Assembly: GCF_902506415.1 (NCBI RefSeq)
Contig: NZ_LR733275.1
Coordinates: 2,705,795-2,769,794, forward strand
Source: Massilia sp. 9I
Lineage (GTDB): Bacteria > Pseudomonadota > Gammaproteobacteria > Burkholderiales > Burkholderiaceae_D
DNA: 64,000 nucleotides
Reading direction: 5' to 3'
In this document: one piece after another, positions 34,764 to 44,127 of the stretch
Numbering within the stretch: position 1 is the first letter of the stretch
How the letters are laid out: each line of letters begins with the position of its first letter
Position numbers and translations under genes: made by a program
Notes under the pieces: generated by a model
Database searches by the model: none
Told to the model about the DNA's origin: nothing
What the model saw: only the letters and a program-made list of their open reading frames with translations

Positions 34764-36920
34764 TTAAACGGTTGCGTCGTCGAGCAGCTGGCGCGAGGAT
34801 CGCACCAGCGCAGCCACGTCCAGGATCAGGGCGACGCCGCCGTCGCCCAGGATGGTGGCTCCCGAGATGCCGGCCACCTTGCGGTAGTTGGCTTCCAGGT
34901 TCTTGACCACCACTTGCTGCTGGCCCACCAGTTCATCGACGAACAGCGCGGCCTTCTTGCCCTCGGTCTCGAGGATCACGACGATCCCTTCGCTCGGATC
35001 GGTGATGCGCGGCGTGATCTCGAACATCTGGTACAGCGGGATCAGCGGCAGGTATTCGCCGCGCACCTTGAGCACGCGCCCGCGTCCGGCGATGTCGCGG
35101 ATGTCTTCAGGCGTCGGCTGGAGCGACTCGACCACGAAGGAGAGCGGCAGGATGTAGATCTCGTCGCCACTGCGGATCGACATGCCGTCCAGGATCGCCA
35201 GCGTCAAGGGAAGCGAGATCGAGATCGTGGTGCCGAAGCCGCGCGCCGAACGGATGTCGACCGTGCCGCCCATGGAGGCGATGTTACGCTTGACGACGTC
35301 CATGCCGACGCCGCGGCCGGACACGTCGGTGACCTGCTCGGCGGTCGAGAAGCCCGGCGCGAAGATCAGCTGCCAGACTTCCTCGTCCGTCATGTTGGGC
35401 GACACGGGCAGGCCATTCTCGCTGGCCTTGGCCAGGATGCGGTCGCGGTTCAGGCCGCCGCCGTCGTCCGAGACTTCGATGACGATGTTGCCGCCCTGGT
35501 GGCCGGCCGACAGGAACAGGCGCCCCGCTTCCGACTTGCCGGCAGCGGCACGGGCGGCCGGCATTTCGATGCCGTGGTCGATCGAGTTGCGCACCAGGTG
35601 GGTCAGCGGGTCGACGATGCGCTCGATCAGGCCCTTGTCCAGTTCCGTGGCGGCGCCGTTGGTGATGAAGTCGACCTTCTTGCCCAGTTTGCTCGCCAGG
35701 TCGCGCACCATGCGCGGGAAGCGCGAGAACACGAAGTCCATCGGCATCATGCGGATCGACATCACGGCTTCCTGCAGCTCGCGGGTATTGCGTCCCAGCT
35801 GGCTGATGGAGTTCAGCAGGCGCTCGTGCGCCATCGGGTCCAGGTTGCCGCTCCTCTGCTCGAGCATGGCGTTGGTGATCACCAGTTCGCCGATCAGGTT
35901 GATCAGCTGGTCGACCTTCTCGACCGACACGCGGATCGACGAGGATTCCGCATGCGGGTCCTTCTTCGCGGAGGCTTTCTTTTCGGCGGCGAGTTCCGAC
36001 ACCTCGATCGGGTCGGGGCGCTGCTCCTTCACGGCCTCCTGAGGCGCTTCGTTACCGATGCCGGCGGCGGCGCGGATCTGTTCGATCGGCTGGAAGAAGC
36101 CGTAGCCGCGCTCGTCGTCGGACAGCTCGTCCACCGCGGCAGCGCCGGCCTCCTCGTCGTCGGCATCGAAGAAGCCATAGCCCTGCTGGTCCTCGATGCG
36201 CTTGCGCTCGGCGGCCTCGATGGCGCGCTGCTCGGGCGTGAGGGCCGGAGCCTCGAAGATCTTCAGGTCTTCCGGGTCGAGCACGAAAGAGCAGATCGCG
36301 ATGATGTCTTCCAGGCTCTCGTGCGTCGTGATGATGATGGCGCTGCGCCCCGCCTCCAGCGGCGTGACTTTCACCCGGCCCATCAGGCCGAGTTCATCGA
36401 CCAGGGCGCTGATGTCGCGCTGCTCGACCGGCGGCAGCTCGATCTTGTAGCGATGGGCGCCCTCGGTCGGGTGATGGTTCTTGGTGTCCGCGGTCAGGTA
36501 GGACGGCGCCACCACCGGCGCATGCGGCACCAGGCCTTCGGCCAGGTCATGCAGCACCATGCGCACGTTGGCGACCGCTTCCTGGTCGACGCTGGCGCCG
36601 TGGCGGTGGCCGTCCAGCTGCATCTTGAGGCTGTCCTTGGCGGCCAGGAAGGCGTCCACGTGGTTGCTGGTGAGCGCCATCTCGCCCTTGCGGATGCGGT
36701 CCAGCAGCGACTCGAGCACGTGCGTGACTTCGCTCATGTCGGTGAGGCCGAAGGTCGACGCGCCACCCTTCACCGAGTGGGCGGTGCGGAAGATGGCGTT
36801 CAGGTCTTCGGCGTCGGGCGCTGCCACGTCGACGCCCAGCAGCAGCCGCTCCATTTCGGCGAGCAGTTCCTCTGCTTCGTCGAAAAAGACCTGGTAAAAC
36901 TGGCTGATGTCGATCGTCAT
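34764..36920 (-). CDS. cheA: Chemotaxis sensor histidine kinase CheA
   Basis: A 718-residue kinase. The P1 domain holds the phospho-accepting His in FRTAHSVKGGAST (about residue 47). The P2-like region (about 155-235) binds CheY/CheB; the linker is acidic. P3 dimerisation and P4 kinase follow with the N box HLVRNSIDHGIE, G1 DDGGGLNRDRI and G2 VSGRGVGMDVVK. P5, a CheW-like domain, closes the protein. It phosphorylates CheY and CheB. It sits between the first cheY and cheW. Confidence 0.96.
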   Translation of the reverse strand: MTIDISQFYQVFFDEAEELLAEMERLLLGVDVAAPDAEDLNAIFRTAHSVKGGASTFGLTDMSEVTHVLESLLDRIRKGEMALTSNHVDAFLAAKDSLKMQLDGHRHGASVDQEAVANVRMVLHDLAEGLVPHAPVVAPSYLTADTKNHHPTEGAHRYKIELPPVEQRDISALVDELGLMGRVKVTPLEAGRSAIIITTHESLEDIIAICSFVLDPEDLKIFEAPALTPEQRAIEAAERKRIEDQQGYGFFDADDEEAGAAAVDELSDDERGYGFFQPIEQIRAAAGIGNEAPQEAVKEQRPDPIEVSELAAEKKASAKKDPHAESSSIRVSVEKVDQLINLIGELVITNAMLEQRSGNLDPMAHERLLNSISQLGRNTRELQEAVMSIRMMPMDFVFSRFPRMVRDLASKLGKKVDFITNGAATELDKGLIERIVDPLTHLVRNSIDHGIEMPAARAAAGKSEAGRLFLSAGHQGGNIVIEVSDDGGGLNRDRILAKASENGLPVSPNMTDEEVWQLIFAPGFSTAEQVTDVSGRGVGMDVVKRNIASMGGTVDIRSARGFGTTISISLPLTLAILDGMSIRSGDEIYILPLSFVVESLQPTPEDIRDIAGRGRVLKVRGEYLPLIPLYQMFEITPRITDPSEGIVVILETEGKKAALFVDELVGQQQVVVKNLEANYRKVAGISGATILGDGGVALILDVAALVRSSRQLLDDATV

Positions 36921-36956
36921 GATGAAATCCGTTCTGATGCCCGATGCGTCATGGCC

Positions 36957-37322
36957 TTAGCCGATGACCTTCTTGACCACTTCGATCAAACGTTGTGGGT
37001 CGAAAGGCTTGACCAGCCAGCCGTTGGCGCCGGCGGCGCGGCCCTTGGCCTTCATCTCGTCGGAGGACTCGGTGGTCAGCATCAGGATCGGGGTCTTGGC
37101 GTAGTTCGGCAGCGTGCGCAGGGTCTTGATCAGCGACAGGCCGTCCATGCGCGGCATGTTCTGGTCGGTCAGGACCAGGTCCACGCCCTGCAGCTTCGCC
37201 TTCTCGAGGCCATCCATGCCGTCGACGGCTTCCAGCACGTTGTAGCCGGCCGCCTTCAGGCTGAAGGCCACCATCTGGCGCAGCGAACTGGAATCGTCGA
37301 CCGCGAGAATCGTTTTTGCCAT
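36957..37322 (-). CDS. CheY-like response regulator (first copy)
   Basis: A 121-residue single receiver domain: VDDSSSLRQ, phospho-Asp in VLTDQNMPRMDG, Thr in MLTTESSDEM and Lys in LVKPFDPQRL. It belongs to the TarX/chemotaxis-operon CheY type. It lies 75 bases downstream of a CheZ-like gene and just upstream of cheA. This pairing mirrors cheY-cheZ at 30417-31449, suggesting a second CheY/phosphatase pair. Confidence 0.93.
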   Translation of the reverse strand: MAKTILAVDDSSSLRQMVAFSLKAAGYNVLEAVDGMDGLEKAKLQGVDLVLTDQNMPRMDGLSLIKTLRTLPNYAKTPILMLTTESSDEMKAKGRAAGANGWLVKPFDPQRLIEVVKKVIG

Positions 37323-37396
37323 GTTTTGCTCCTGCTGTTTTGTGTCCGGTATGTTCCGGTTAAGATTAAGTGGCTAAATTGTGCGAACGGTCGGGC

Positions 37397-37945
37397 TCAG
37401 AAGAGCTCGATGTCTCCGCTTTCCAGGTGATGCTGTTCCACCGACTTGCGCAGCATGCTGCGCAGCTCCAGCGACTGGATCGCCAGCGCCATGCTGACCT
37501 TCCCCAGGCGTTCGACGATTTCCTCGCTGTCGGTCTCGGGCGCGATCTCGGCGCCATGTTCGCTCAGCGTGCCGAGGAACTCGCGCAGCCCGGCCACGCG
37601 GCGCAGGGTGCGGTCGATCAGCTGGCTGGTCATGTCCTGGAACTGCATGCTGGTGATCGCCGTGTTCACGTGCTGGCCGATCTCGCCCGACATGTCGGAC
37701 AGGCGTGCGCTGTCTTCCGCGCTCGGCGTCTCGCCCGCCAGCAGGCGGTTGATCGCTTCCTGGCGCGCGCCGACGGCGGTGTGGATCGCCATGAAGCTGC
37801 TGGTCAGCTTGTCGATGGCTTCTTCCAGCAGCAGTTCGGTCTGCAGCAGGTCGGTCTCGACTTCAGTCAGGTGGCGCCGCCCGTGGATCGCTACCCCGGA
37901 CAGCAGGCGCTTCACGTGCGAGCCCAATATCTTTTTTCTTTTCAT
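37397..37945 (-). CDS. CheZ-like chemotaxis protein
   Basis: A 182-residue helical protein. The segment SMQFQDMTSQLIDRTLRRV aligns with the CheZ active region AQDFQDLTGQVIGR and keeps the catalytic D-x3-Q pair. The C-terminus ends ESGDIELF, close to the tail of CheD (GGDIDLF). It may be a second CheY-P phosphatase or a degenerate relative. ATG 37945 is the best start; a longer reading frame here runs antisense through motB. It lies between motB and the first cheY, on the same strand. Confidence 0.75.
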   Translation of the reverse strand: MKRKKILGSHVKRLLSGVAIHGRRHLTEVETDLLQTELLLEEAIDKLTSSFMAIHTAVGARQEAINRLLAGETPSAEDSARLSDMSGEIGQHVNTAITSMQFQDMTSQLIDRTLRRVAGLREFLGTLSEHGAEIAPETDSEEIVERLGKVSMALAIQSLELRSMLRKSVEQHHLESGDIELF

Positions 37946-37968
37946 CTGGTCCTCCAGTCCTGGCTGGG

Positions 37969-38901
37969 CTACTTCGTTCCTGCGGCGGCTACCGCTTCGG
38001 CCGCGGCGGCGGGCTGCTGCGCCGGCACCTCGAGGTTGGCAGCGTCGCGCTGGACGGCTTCCTCGGTGCGCTTGTTCATCACGATGATGCTGATGCGCCG
38101 GTTGATCGGGTTGAACGGGTCGGTGCGGTCGAGCGGCGCGGCCGAGGCCAGGCCCACCACGCGCAGCACCTTGTCGTCGCCCAGCCCCCCGCGCACCAGT
38201 TCGCGGCGCGAGGCGTTGGCGCGGTCGGCCGACAGTTCCCAGTTGCTGTAGCCGGCGTCGCTCGGGTACGGCGTCGAATCGGTGTGGCCCGACAGGCCGA
38301 TCTTGTTCGGCACTTCGTTGAGCACCATGCCGATCACGTTCAGGATGTCCTTGGTGTAGGGCTGCAGCTCGGCGCGCGCGACGGGGAACATCGGGCGGTT
38401 CTGCTCGTCCACGATCTGGATGCGCAGGCCTTCGCTGGTGATGTCGAGCAGCAGCTGGTTCTTGTATTTCTTCAGCAGCGGATTGACCTCGATGACCGAC
38501 TCGATCTTCGACTTCAGCGACTGCAGGCGGTCGGCTTCGGCTTTCGCCACCTGCGCCTTGGCCGCTTCCAGGTTGTAGGTCTTCGAGCTCGGGTCGATGT
38601 CGCCCTTCTTGACTTGCCCGTTGCGACGGGTCAGGTCGGTGCCGCCGCCCTTGATCACGGACGAAGAGTCGCCCGCGCCCGAGCCGCCCGCCATCGCCAC
38701 CTTCAGCGGCGTCTTGAAGTATTCGGAAATGCCTTCCAGGTCGCCCTTGGCGGTCGAGCCGAGCAGCCACATGAGCAGGAAGAAGGCCATCATCGCGGTC
38801 ACGAAGTCGGCGTACGCGATCTTCCAGGCGCCGCCATGGTGGCCGCCGGCGACCTTCTTGATGCGCTTGATGACGATGGGACGCATGTTTTCGTCAGCCA
38901 T
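37969..38901 (-). CDS. motB: Flagellar motor protein MotB
   Basis: A 310-residue stator protein that anchors the motor to peptidoglycan. It has a short basic N-terminus, one membrane helix with the proton-binding Asp in YADFVTAMMAFFLLMWLLG, and a C-terminal OmpA-like domain (GLSGHTDSTPYPSDAGYSNW, RRISIIVMN). The C-terminal Ala-rich tail is a small extension. It follows motA by 40 bases. Confidence 0.96.
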   Translation of the reverse strand: MADENMRPIVIKRIKKVAGGHHGGAWKIAYADFVTAMMAFFLLMWLLGSTAKGDLEGISEYFKTPLKVAMAGGSGAGDSSSVIKGGGTDLTRRNGQVKKGDIDPSSKTYNLEAAKAQVAKAEADRLQSLKSKIESVIEVNPLLKKYKNQLLLDITSEGLRIQIVDEQNRPMFPVARAELQPYTKDILNVIGMVLNEVPNKIGLSGHTDSTPYPSDAGYSNWELSADRANASRRELVRGGLGDDKVLRVVGLASAAPLDRTDPFNPINRRISIIVMNKRTEEAVQRDAANLEVPAQQPAAAAEAVAAAGTK

Positions 38902-38941
38902 GGTCCCCTCGCGTGCGTGGTTGATAAAGAAGCGTCACGGC

Positions 38942-39796
38942 TTACTTCTTCTTCTTGATGTGCTCTTCGAGTTCGGCGAAGCTCGGGCGTTCGGTCGAGT
39001 ACAGCACCTTGCGGCCGAATTCGACGGCCAGCGCCGGCGCGTAGCCGTTCAGGCTCGCCAGCAGCGTGACCTTCACGCACTGGAACATCTTGGTCGACTC
39101 TTCCAGCTTCTGTTCCAGCACGCTGGCCAGTGGCGTCACGAACGCGTAGGCCAGCAGGATGCCGAGGAAGGTACCCACCAGCGCCTTGGCGATGAGGATG
39201 CCCAGCTCGGCCGGCGGGATACCCACCGATTCCATGGTGTGGACCACGCCCATCACCGCCGCCACGATACCGAAAGCCGGCAGGCCATCGCCCAGCTTGG
39301 AGATGCAATGGGCCGGGATTGCACCTTCATGGTGGTGGGTCTCGATCTCATTGTCCATCAGGTTTTCGATCTGCATCGCATCCATGTTCCCCGACACCAT
39401 CAGGCGCAAGTAGTCGGTCATGAATTCGATGATGTGGTGGTCGGCCAGCACGGCCGGGTATTTCGAGAACAGAGGGGAGGCTTCGGGCGCCTCGATGTCG
39501 CCTTCGATGGACATCAGGCCTTCCTTGCGCACTTTCGACAGCACATCGAACTGCAAGGCCATCAGCTCCATGTACATGTCCTTGGTGTACTGCGATCCCT
39601 TGAACACGCTGGGCAAGGCTTGCATGGTTGCCTTGACCGACTTCATGGTATTGCCGACGAAGAAGGCGCCCAGGGCGGCACCGCCGATCATCACGAGTTC
39701 GACCGGCTGCCATAGGGAGCCAAGGTGACCGCCCGAGTAGGCGAAGCCACCGAACACGCAGGCGCAGACGACGATGTAACCAAGAATGACTAACAA
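38942..39796 (-). CDS. motA: Flagellar motor stator protein MotA
   Basis: A 284-residue stator with four membrane helices that conducts protons with MotB. The N-terminus MLVILGYIVVCACVFGG aligns with E. coli MotA from its first residue, so the start is a rare TTG at 39796; no ATG is available in that position. The cytoplasmic loop and PAELGILIAKALVGTFLGILLAYAFVTP segment are typical. About 140 bases separate it from the methyltransferase gene, with no clear promoter seen. Confidence 0.95.
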   Translation of the reverse strand: MLVILGYIVVCACVFGGFAYSGGHLGSLWQPVELVMIGGAALGAFFVGNTMKSVKATMQALPSVFKGSQYTKDMYMELMALQFDVLSKVRKEGLMSIEGDIEAPEASPLFSKYPAVLADHHIIEFMTDYLRLMVSGNMDAMQIENLMDNEIETHHHEGAIPAHCISKLGDGLPAFGIVAAVMGVVHTMESVGIPPAELGILIAKALVGTFLGILLAYAFVTPLASVLEQKLEESTKMFQCVKVTLLASLNGYAPALAVEFGRKVLYSTERPSFAELEEHIKKKK

Positions 39797-39936
39797 GGGA
39801 ATTCCGCTCCAGAAAGGCCGGGCTTTGGTCGTCCGGCTGTCTCTACTAAAAAAGTGATTTCAAGCAAAAGTTGACGCAGGGAACCACTCTAGCGGGAGAA
39901 CGGCCCACGGGCAAGCAAAAAGGCCGGTTTTGTCGC

Positions 39937-40674
39937 CTAAAAGTGCCAGATATGAAGGGCGGGGCCGCCGTCTGTGGGATAGACGGTACGGTTCGGTGAA
40001 CGATCGTCAATGCCGAATTCGTAACTGACTAGCAGCGCCCCCGGCCGCATCTCGCGCGCAGCCTTGCGCCACAGGGCGTCCATGGCGGCTGGCGACAGGT
40101 AGGCGAACACCAGGTCGTAGTCGGCGAAGTCGAGGCGGTGGTAGTCGCCGCGGATGAAGCGGGCCCGGCTTTTGGCCAGGCGCGCGCGCAGGCTGCTCAC
40201 CAGCCAAGGCAGCGGCGCCAGCTCGATGCCCGTTGCCTCCACGCCGGGACGGCGCGCGAGCTCGAGTACCAGCCCGCCCAGGCCGCTGCCGATGTCGATT
40301 ACCCTCGCCTGTTCTTGCGGCAGCAGGCGCGCCACGGCTTCCCACACGCGGCGGTTGGACGGGTAGTACGGCACCTGGGTGCGGTAGGTCGACCAATAAA
40401 GAAGGAGCAGGAACAGGAAGACCGCCAGGAACACCGGCGGCGGGATGGCGAGGCGGGAGGCGCCATAGAGCGCCAGCGGGAACAGGAACTGGATGGCACG
40501 CCACCAGCCGGCCAGGCCGCGCCACCAGGTGAGCGCGGCGGCAAACACGCCCTGCAGCAGGGCCACGCCGAGGTAGGACATGGGAACGCCGCTGCTGGCC
40601 AGCAGCCAGGTCGCAGCCAGGGTCAGGGGAAAAGCGGCGGCCTGCAGCAGCAGGGCCGCGACTGCGGGTTTCAC
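39937..40674 (-). CDS. Membrane-associated class I SAM-dependent methyltransferase
   Basis: A 245-residue protein with about four N-terminal membrane helices (residues 1-90) followed by a Rossmann methyltransferase domain: [16 protein letters not shown] (SAM loop), [11 protein letters not shown] and a [10 protein letters not shown] strand. Its GTG start overlaps the flhC stop (GTGA), so it is translated from the flhDC transcript. No known flagellar role can be named from the sequence. The substrate is unknown; quinone, lipid and protein methylation are all possible. Confidence 0.8.
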   Translation of the reverse strand: MKPAVAALLLQAAAFPLTLAATWLLASSGVPMSYLGVALLQGVFAAALTWWRGLAGWWRAIQFLFPLALYGASRLAIPPPVFLAVFLFLLLLYWSTYRTQVPYYPSNRRVWEAVARLLPQEQARVIDIGSGLGGLVLELARRPGVEATGIELAPLPWLVSSLRARLAKSRARFIRGDYHRLDFADYDLVFAYLSPAAMDALWRKAAREMRPGALLVSYEFGIDDRSPNRTVYPTDGGPALHIWHF

Positions 40675-41243
40675 TCGGCGGACTGCTGGGCGTTCTGGCT
40701 GGCCGCCGCTTCCTTGGCGTCCTTGGCCTTGCGGGTCTTGCCGGCGCGCGAAGGCATGTGGCACAGGCCGCACAGGTAATCCGCATTCAGGTCGAGGGCG
40801 TTGACGATGAACTTGCCCTGGCATTTCTGGCACGGGGCCAGCACCAGCATGTTGCTCTGGAAGAAGCGCACCAGGGTCCAGGCGCGGGTCAGCGAGAGCA
40901 GCGGCTCTTCGCCCGGCTCGGGCGGCATCTGTTCGAGGTAGAGCTTGTAGGCCTTCATCACCGCCTGGATGCCGGTAGCGCCGGCATGTTCGACCAGGAA
41001 GTTATGGATATTGATGAAGAGCGAGGAATGGATGTTCGGCTGCCAGGTCAGGAACCAGTCGGTCGAGAACGGCAACATCCCTTTGGGCGGCGAGACGCCC
41101 TTGAGTTCTTTATACAGCTTGAGCAGGCGCTCGCGCGACAGCGAGACTTCGGTTTCGAGCAGCTGGAGGCGCGCCCCCAGGTTGATCAGTTCGATCGCAA
41201 GCTGGATTTCCTGGGCTTCCGAAACGACGCTTTTCTTGCTCAT
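40671..41243 (-). CDS. flhC: Flagellar transcriptional activator FlhC
   Basis: A 190-residue subunit of the FlhD4C2 master regulator. Four Cys for zinc are visible in CQKCQGKF and CGLCHMPS. A Lys/Ala-rich tail extends the C-terminus. It follows flhD by 63 bases and is coupled to a methyltransferase gene. Confidence 0.95.
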   Translation of the reverse strand: MSKKSVVSEAQEIQLAIELINLGARLQLLETEVSLSRERLLKLYKELKGVSPPKGMLPFSTDWFLTWQPNIHSSLFINIHNFLVEHAGATGIQAVMKAYKLYLEQMPPEPGEEPLLSLTRAWTLVRFFQSNMLVLAPCQKCQGKFIVNALDLNADYLCGLCHMPSRAGKTRKAKDAKEAAASQNAQQSAE

Positions 41244-41306
41244 GTGCTGCTCCCGCCTGTATTGCTTACGATGTGCGATCCCGACGGGACCGCGTCTGGC
41301 AGGATT

Positions 41307-41624
41307 TTATACGATCTCTTCAACAGGCTGGCCGGCCATCAGGATGGCGGCGTGCGACTGGGCCAGGCTACGCTCCTTGGTGTGGCTGGTCAGCATCGAC
41401 AGGATGGCGGTGTCGTCGAAGCGGAAGCGGGCCAGCATCATGTTGCCGCTTGCCAGCTTCAGGATCTGGGCGTTGCTCATGCCTTCGATCAGGTCGGCGA
41501 TGTCGGTGGAGATGCCGAGACGGAAGATAGCGGTGACTTTGTCGGAGCGGATCATTTGCTGGGCCAGCATCAGGTAGCTCAGGTTCGCGTCGCGGATTTC
41601 AGCCATCATGTCGTTCATCGTCAT
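41307..41624 (-). CDS. flhD: Flagellar transcriptional activator FlhD
   Basis: A 105-residue partner of FlhC. The family core LSYLMLAQQMIRSDKVTAIFRLGI is clear. The ATG at 41624 has GGAG 8 bases upstream. It is the first gene of the motility block and is preceded by a long AT-rich control region. Confidence 0.94.
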   Translation of the reverse strand: MTMNDMMAEIRDANLSYLMLAQQMIRSDKVTAIFRLGISTDIADLIEGMSNAQILKLASGNMMLARFRFDDTAILSMLTSHTKERSLAQSHAAILMAGQPVEEIV

Positions 41625-41911
41625 TTTCTATCTCCGGTTTTCCGTGGGTTCGGCGACTTGCGTGTTGCCGATGAGATAGATTCTGACTGTGGGGCAACTT
41701 TTGAGGAATTGGACGAAGTCTGTATTTTTCGTCCGCGAATGACGGACATGACCCGTAGGAGTTTGTCTGACAAACCCTGTTGGATCACTCTGGCGCCCCT
41801 ATGAAAATGGGGCTGGGGGAGGTGCTGCAAACTTGAGATTCGCAGCCGAATTGTGGACGCTCGACGCTGCCTCTGTCGTGCGCTTGCTACGATTTACGTC
41901 AAGCTTTTGGA

Positions 41912-41943
41912 GAACTTTAGGGTTTTCGCAAAATATTTTTCAA
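41912..41943 (+). repeat. AT-rich repeat 1 upstream of flhD
   Basis: Begins GAACTTTAGGGTTTTCGC and continues AAAATATTTTTCAA. First of three related units. Confidence 0.75.
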
Positions 41944-41986
41944 TCTTTTGCCGCCCTCTCCACTCCTTTAACGGAGCGCCTGGGAA

Positions 41987-42023
41987 GAACTTGAGGGTTT
42001 TTTGAAAATATTTTTCAAAACCC
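41987..42023 (+). repeat. AT-rich repeat 2 upstream of flhD
   Basis: Begins GAACTTGAGGGTTTTTTG and continues AAAATATTTTTCAAAACCC. It is itself a near palindrome: GGGTTTT with AAAACCC around TTGAAAA/TTTTTCAA. It starts 75 bases after repeat 1. Confidence 0.75.
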
Positions 42024-42063
42024 TTTACCGCGCTTCTGGAATGGGTAACGGCAGGGGTTCAGG

Positions 42064-42103
42064 GAACTTTAGGGTTCTGGAGAAAAAATTTTAAAAATTT
42101 TTC
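42064..42103 (+). repeat. AT-rich repeat 3 upstream of flhD
   Basis: Begins GAACTTTAGGGTTCTGG and continues into an A/T-only run of AAAAAATTTTAAAAATTTTTC. It starts 77 bases after repeat 2 and 150 bases before kynB. Confidence 0.7.
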
Positions 42104-42213
42104 GAGCGCCGCTGAATGTTATCGTCAAGCCAACAAAACAGGACGGCAGGGCTCCGAACTTGTTACACTGCGAGACTGACAAAAGCTTCAAGCCTCAACT
42201 ATCCAAGCCAAGC

Positions 42214-42849
42214 ATGGAATCTTTACGCATCTGGGACATCAGTCCCACGATCTCGAGCGGCATCCCGGTCTGGCCGGGCGACACGCCCTTCGCGGCCGCC
42301 CCGACCTGGGAAATCAAGGACGGCTGCCCGGTCCACGTCAGCCGCATGAGCATGACGACCCACCTTGGCGCCCACACCGATGCGCCCAGCCACTACGACC
42401 CGGCCGGCAAGTCGATCGACCAGGTCGATCTGCTCCCTTATATAGGACCCTGCCGCGTGATCCACTGCGTCGGCGTGTCGGCTGTCGAGCCGCACCACCT
42501 CGCGGGCAAGCTGGAAGGCGCCCCGCCGCGCGTGCTGCTGCGTACTTACGCCCACGCGCCCCAAGACCGCTGGGATCCGGCCTTCCCCGCCGTCAGCCCG
42601 GCCGCCATCGAACTCCTGGCCAGCCACGGCGCGGTCCTGGTCGGCACCGATGCCCCGTCGCTCGACCCGCAGGATTCCAAGACCCTGGACGCCCACCACG
42701 CCGTGCGCGCCAGCGGCATGGCCATCCTGGAGGGCATCGTGCTCGACGACATACCCGAGGGCGACTACGAACTGGTCGCCCTGCCCCTGAAATTCGCCGG
42801 CATGGATGCCAGCCCGGTCCGGGCCATCCTGCGCGCGCTGCCCCAATAA
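42214..42849 (+). CDS. kynB: Kynurenine formamidase (KynB)
   Basis: A 211-residue metal-dependent cyclase-family enzyme that hydrolyses N-formylkynurenine. It shows [16 protein letters not shown] (metal-binding HxGTHxDxPxH variant) and [22 protein letters not shown] 42214 fits the family's N-terminus; a start 54 bases upstream is unlikely. kynU and kynA follow closely, so the three steps from tryptophan to anthranilate form an operon. Confidence 0.94.
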   Translation: MESLRIWDISPTISSGIPVWPGDTPFAAAPTWEIKDGCPVHVSRMSMTTHLGAHTDAPSHYDPAGKSIDQVDLLPYIGPCRVIHCVGVSAVEPHHLAGKLEGAPPRVLLRTYAHAPQDRWDPAFPAVSPAAIELLASHGAVLVGTDAPSLDPQDSKTLDAHHAVRASGMAILEGIVLDDIPEGDYELVALPLKFAGMDASPVRAILRALPQ

Positions 42850-42859
42850 AGGAAGCTTG

Positions 42860-44116
42860 ATGAGCACCACCATTACCCGCGCCGATTGCGTCGCGCGCGA
42901 CCAGCAGGATCCCCTGCGCCAGCTGCGCGAGCGCTTCGAGCTGCCCGCCGGCGTCATCTATTTAGACGGCAATTCGCTCGGCGCCCGCCCCAAGGCCGCC
43001 CTGGCGCGCGCCCAGGACGTGGTGGCGCGCGAATGGGGCCAGGACCTGATCAAGAGCTGGAACACGGCCGGCTGGTTCGACCTGCCCAAGCGCCTGGGCG
43101 ACCGCCTCGCGCCCCTGATCGGCGCGAAGGAAGGCGAAGTGGTCGTCACCGACACCACCTCGCTCAACCTGTTCAAGGCGCTGGCCGCCGCGCTGCAGAT
43201 CCAGGCGACCGGCCCGAACGCCGCTCGCCGCACCATCGTCACCGAACGCAGCAACTTCCCGACCGATATCTATATGGCGGAGGGCCTGGCCCAGTGGCTG
43301 GAGCGCGGCTACCGCGTGCGCCTGGTGGATTCGGTGGAAGAAATCCCGGCCGCGGTCGATGCCGACTGCGCGGTGCTGATGCTCACCCACGTCAACTACC
43401 GCAGCGGCTACCAGCACGACATGGCCCATCTGACCCGCCACGCGCACGCGAACGGTGCGCTGGCGGTCTGGGACCTGGCCCACTCGGCCGGCGCGGTGCC
43501 GGTCGACCTGCATGCCGCGGAAGCCGACTTCGCGGTCGGCTGCACCTATAAATACCTGAATGGCGGCCCTGGCGCCCCGGCCTTCATCTGGGTGCCGCAG
43601 CGCCACCAGGCCGCTTTTGCCCATCCGCTCACCGGCTGGTGGAGCCACGCCAAACCGTTCGCGATGGCGCACGGCTTCGCGCCCTGCGAGGGCATCGGCC
43701 GCGCCCTGTGCGGGACCCAGCCGGTGGTCTCGCTGGCCCTGGTCGAGTGCGGACTGGAGGTGTTCGAGGAGACCTCGATGGCGGCGATCCGGGAAAAGTC
43801 GCTGGCGCTCACCGACCTGTTCATCGAACTGGTCGAAGCCACCTGCGCCGGGCATCCGCTCGCCCTGGTGACCCCGCGCGAACATGCGCGCCGCGGCAGC
43901 CAGGCCAGCTTCACCCATCCACACGGCTATGCGGTGATGGCGGCCCTGATCGCGCGCGGCGTAATCGGCGACTACCGCGAGCCGGAAATCATGCGCTTCG
44001 GCTTCACCCCGCTCTACACCAGCTTCGCCGACGTGTGGGACGCGGTGGCGATCCTGAAGGACATCCTCGACAACGAGGCCTACGACGTGGCGCTCGAGCG
44101 CAGCGCAGTGACTTGA
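42860..44116 (+). CDS. kynU: Kynureninase
   Basis: A 418-residue PLP enzyme that splits kynurenine into anthranilate and alanine. It has [11 protein letters not shown], the [15 protein letters not shown] loop, the PLP-phosphate region [11 protein letters not shown] and the Schiff-base Lys in [24 protein letters not shown] precedes ATG 42860, ten bases after kynB. Confidence 0.95.
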   Translation: MSTTITRADCVARDQQDPLRQLRERFELPAGVIYLDGNSLGARPKAALARAQDVVAREWGQDLIKSWNTAGWFDLPKRLGDRLAPLIGAKEGEVVVTDTTSLNLFKALAAALQIQATGPNAARRTIVTERSNFPTDIYMAEGLAQWLERGYRVRLVDSVEEIPAAVDADCAVLMLTHVNYRSGYQHDMAHLTRHAHANGALAVWDLAHSAGAVPVDLHAAEADFAVGCTYKYLNGGPGAPAFIWVPQRHQAAFAHPLTGWWSHAKPFAMAHGFAPCEGIGRALCGTQPVVSLALVECGLEVFEETSMAAIREKSLALTDLFIELVEATCAGHPLALVTPREHARRGSQASFTHPHGYAVMAALIARGVIGDYREPEIMRFGFTPLYTSFADVWDAVAILKDILDNEAYDVALERSAVT

Positions 44117-44127
44117 GAGGAAGCGGC

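Larger units (their letters stand above)
41625..42213. promoter_or_regulatory. Control region between flhD and kynB
   Basis: This 589-base intergenic segment separates divergent flhD and kynB. The kynB-proximal half is much richer in A+T than its surroundings and holds three related repeats of about 32-40 bases starting GAACTT(T/G)AGGGTT. A 69-aa ORF (41621-41830) shows no recognisable features and I do not call it. The flhDC promoter is expected here but I cannot place its boxes. Confidence 0.7.

Noticed and set aside
37397-38770. A 457-residue protein spanning motB and the CheZ-like gene
   Set aside because: The N-terminal part is an out-of-frame reading of motB; the CheZ-like gene starts well at 37945.
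41621-41830. 69-aa ORF upstream of flhD
   Set aside because: No ribosome site or conserved motif and it overlaps the flhD start; kept as part of the control region.
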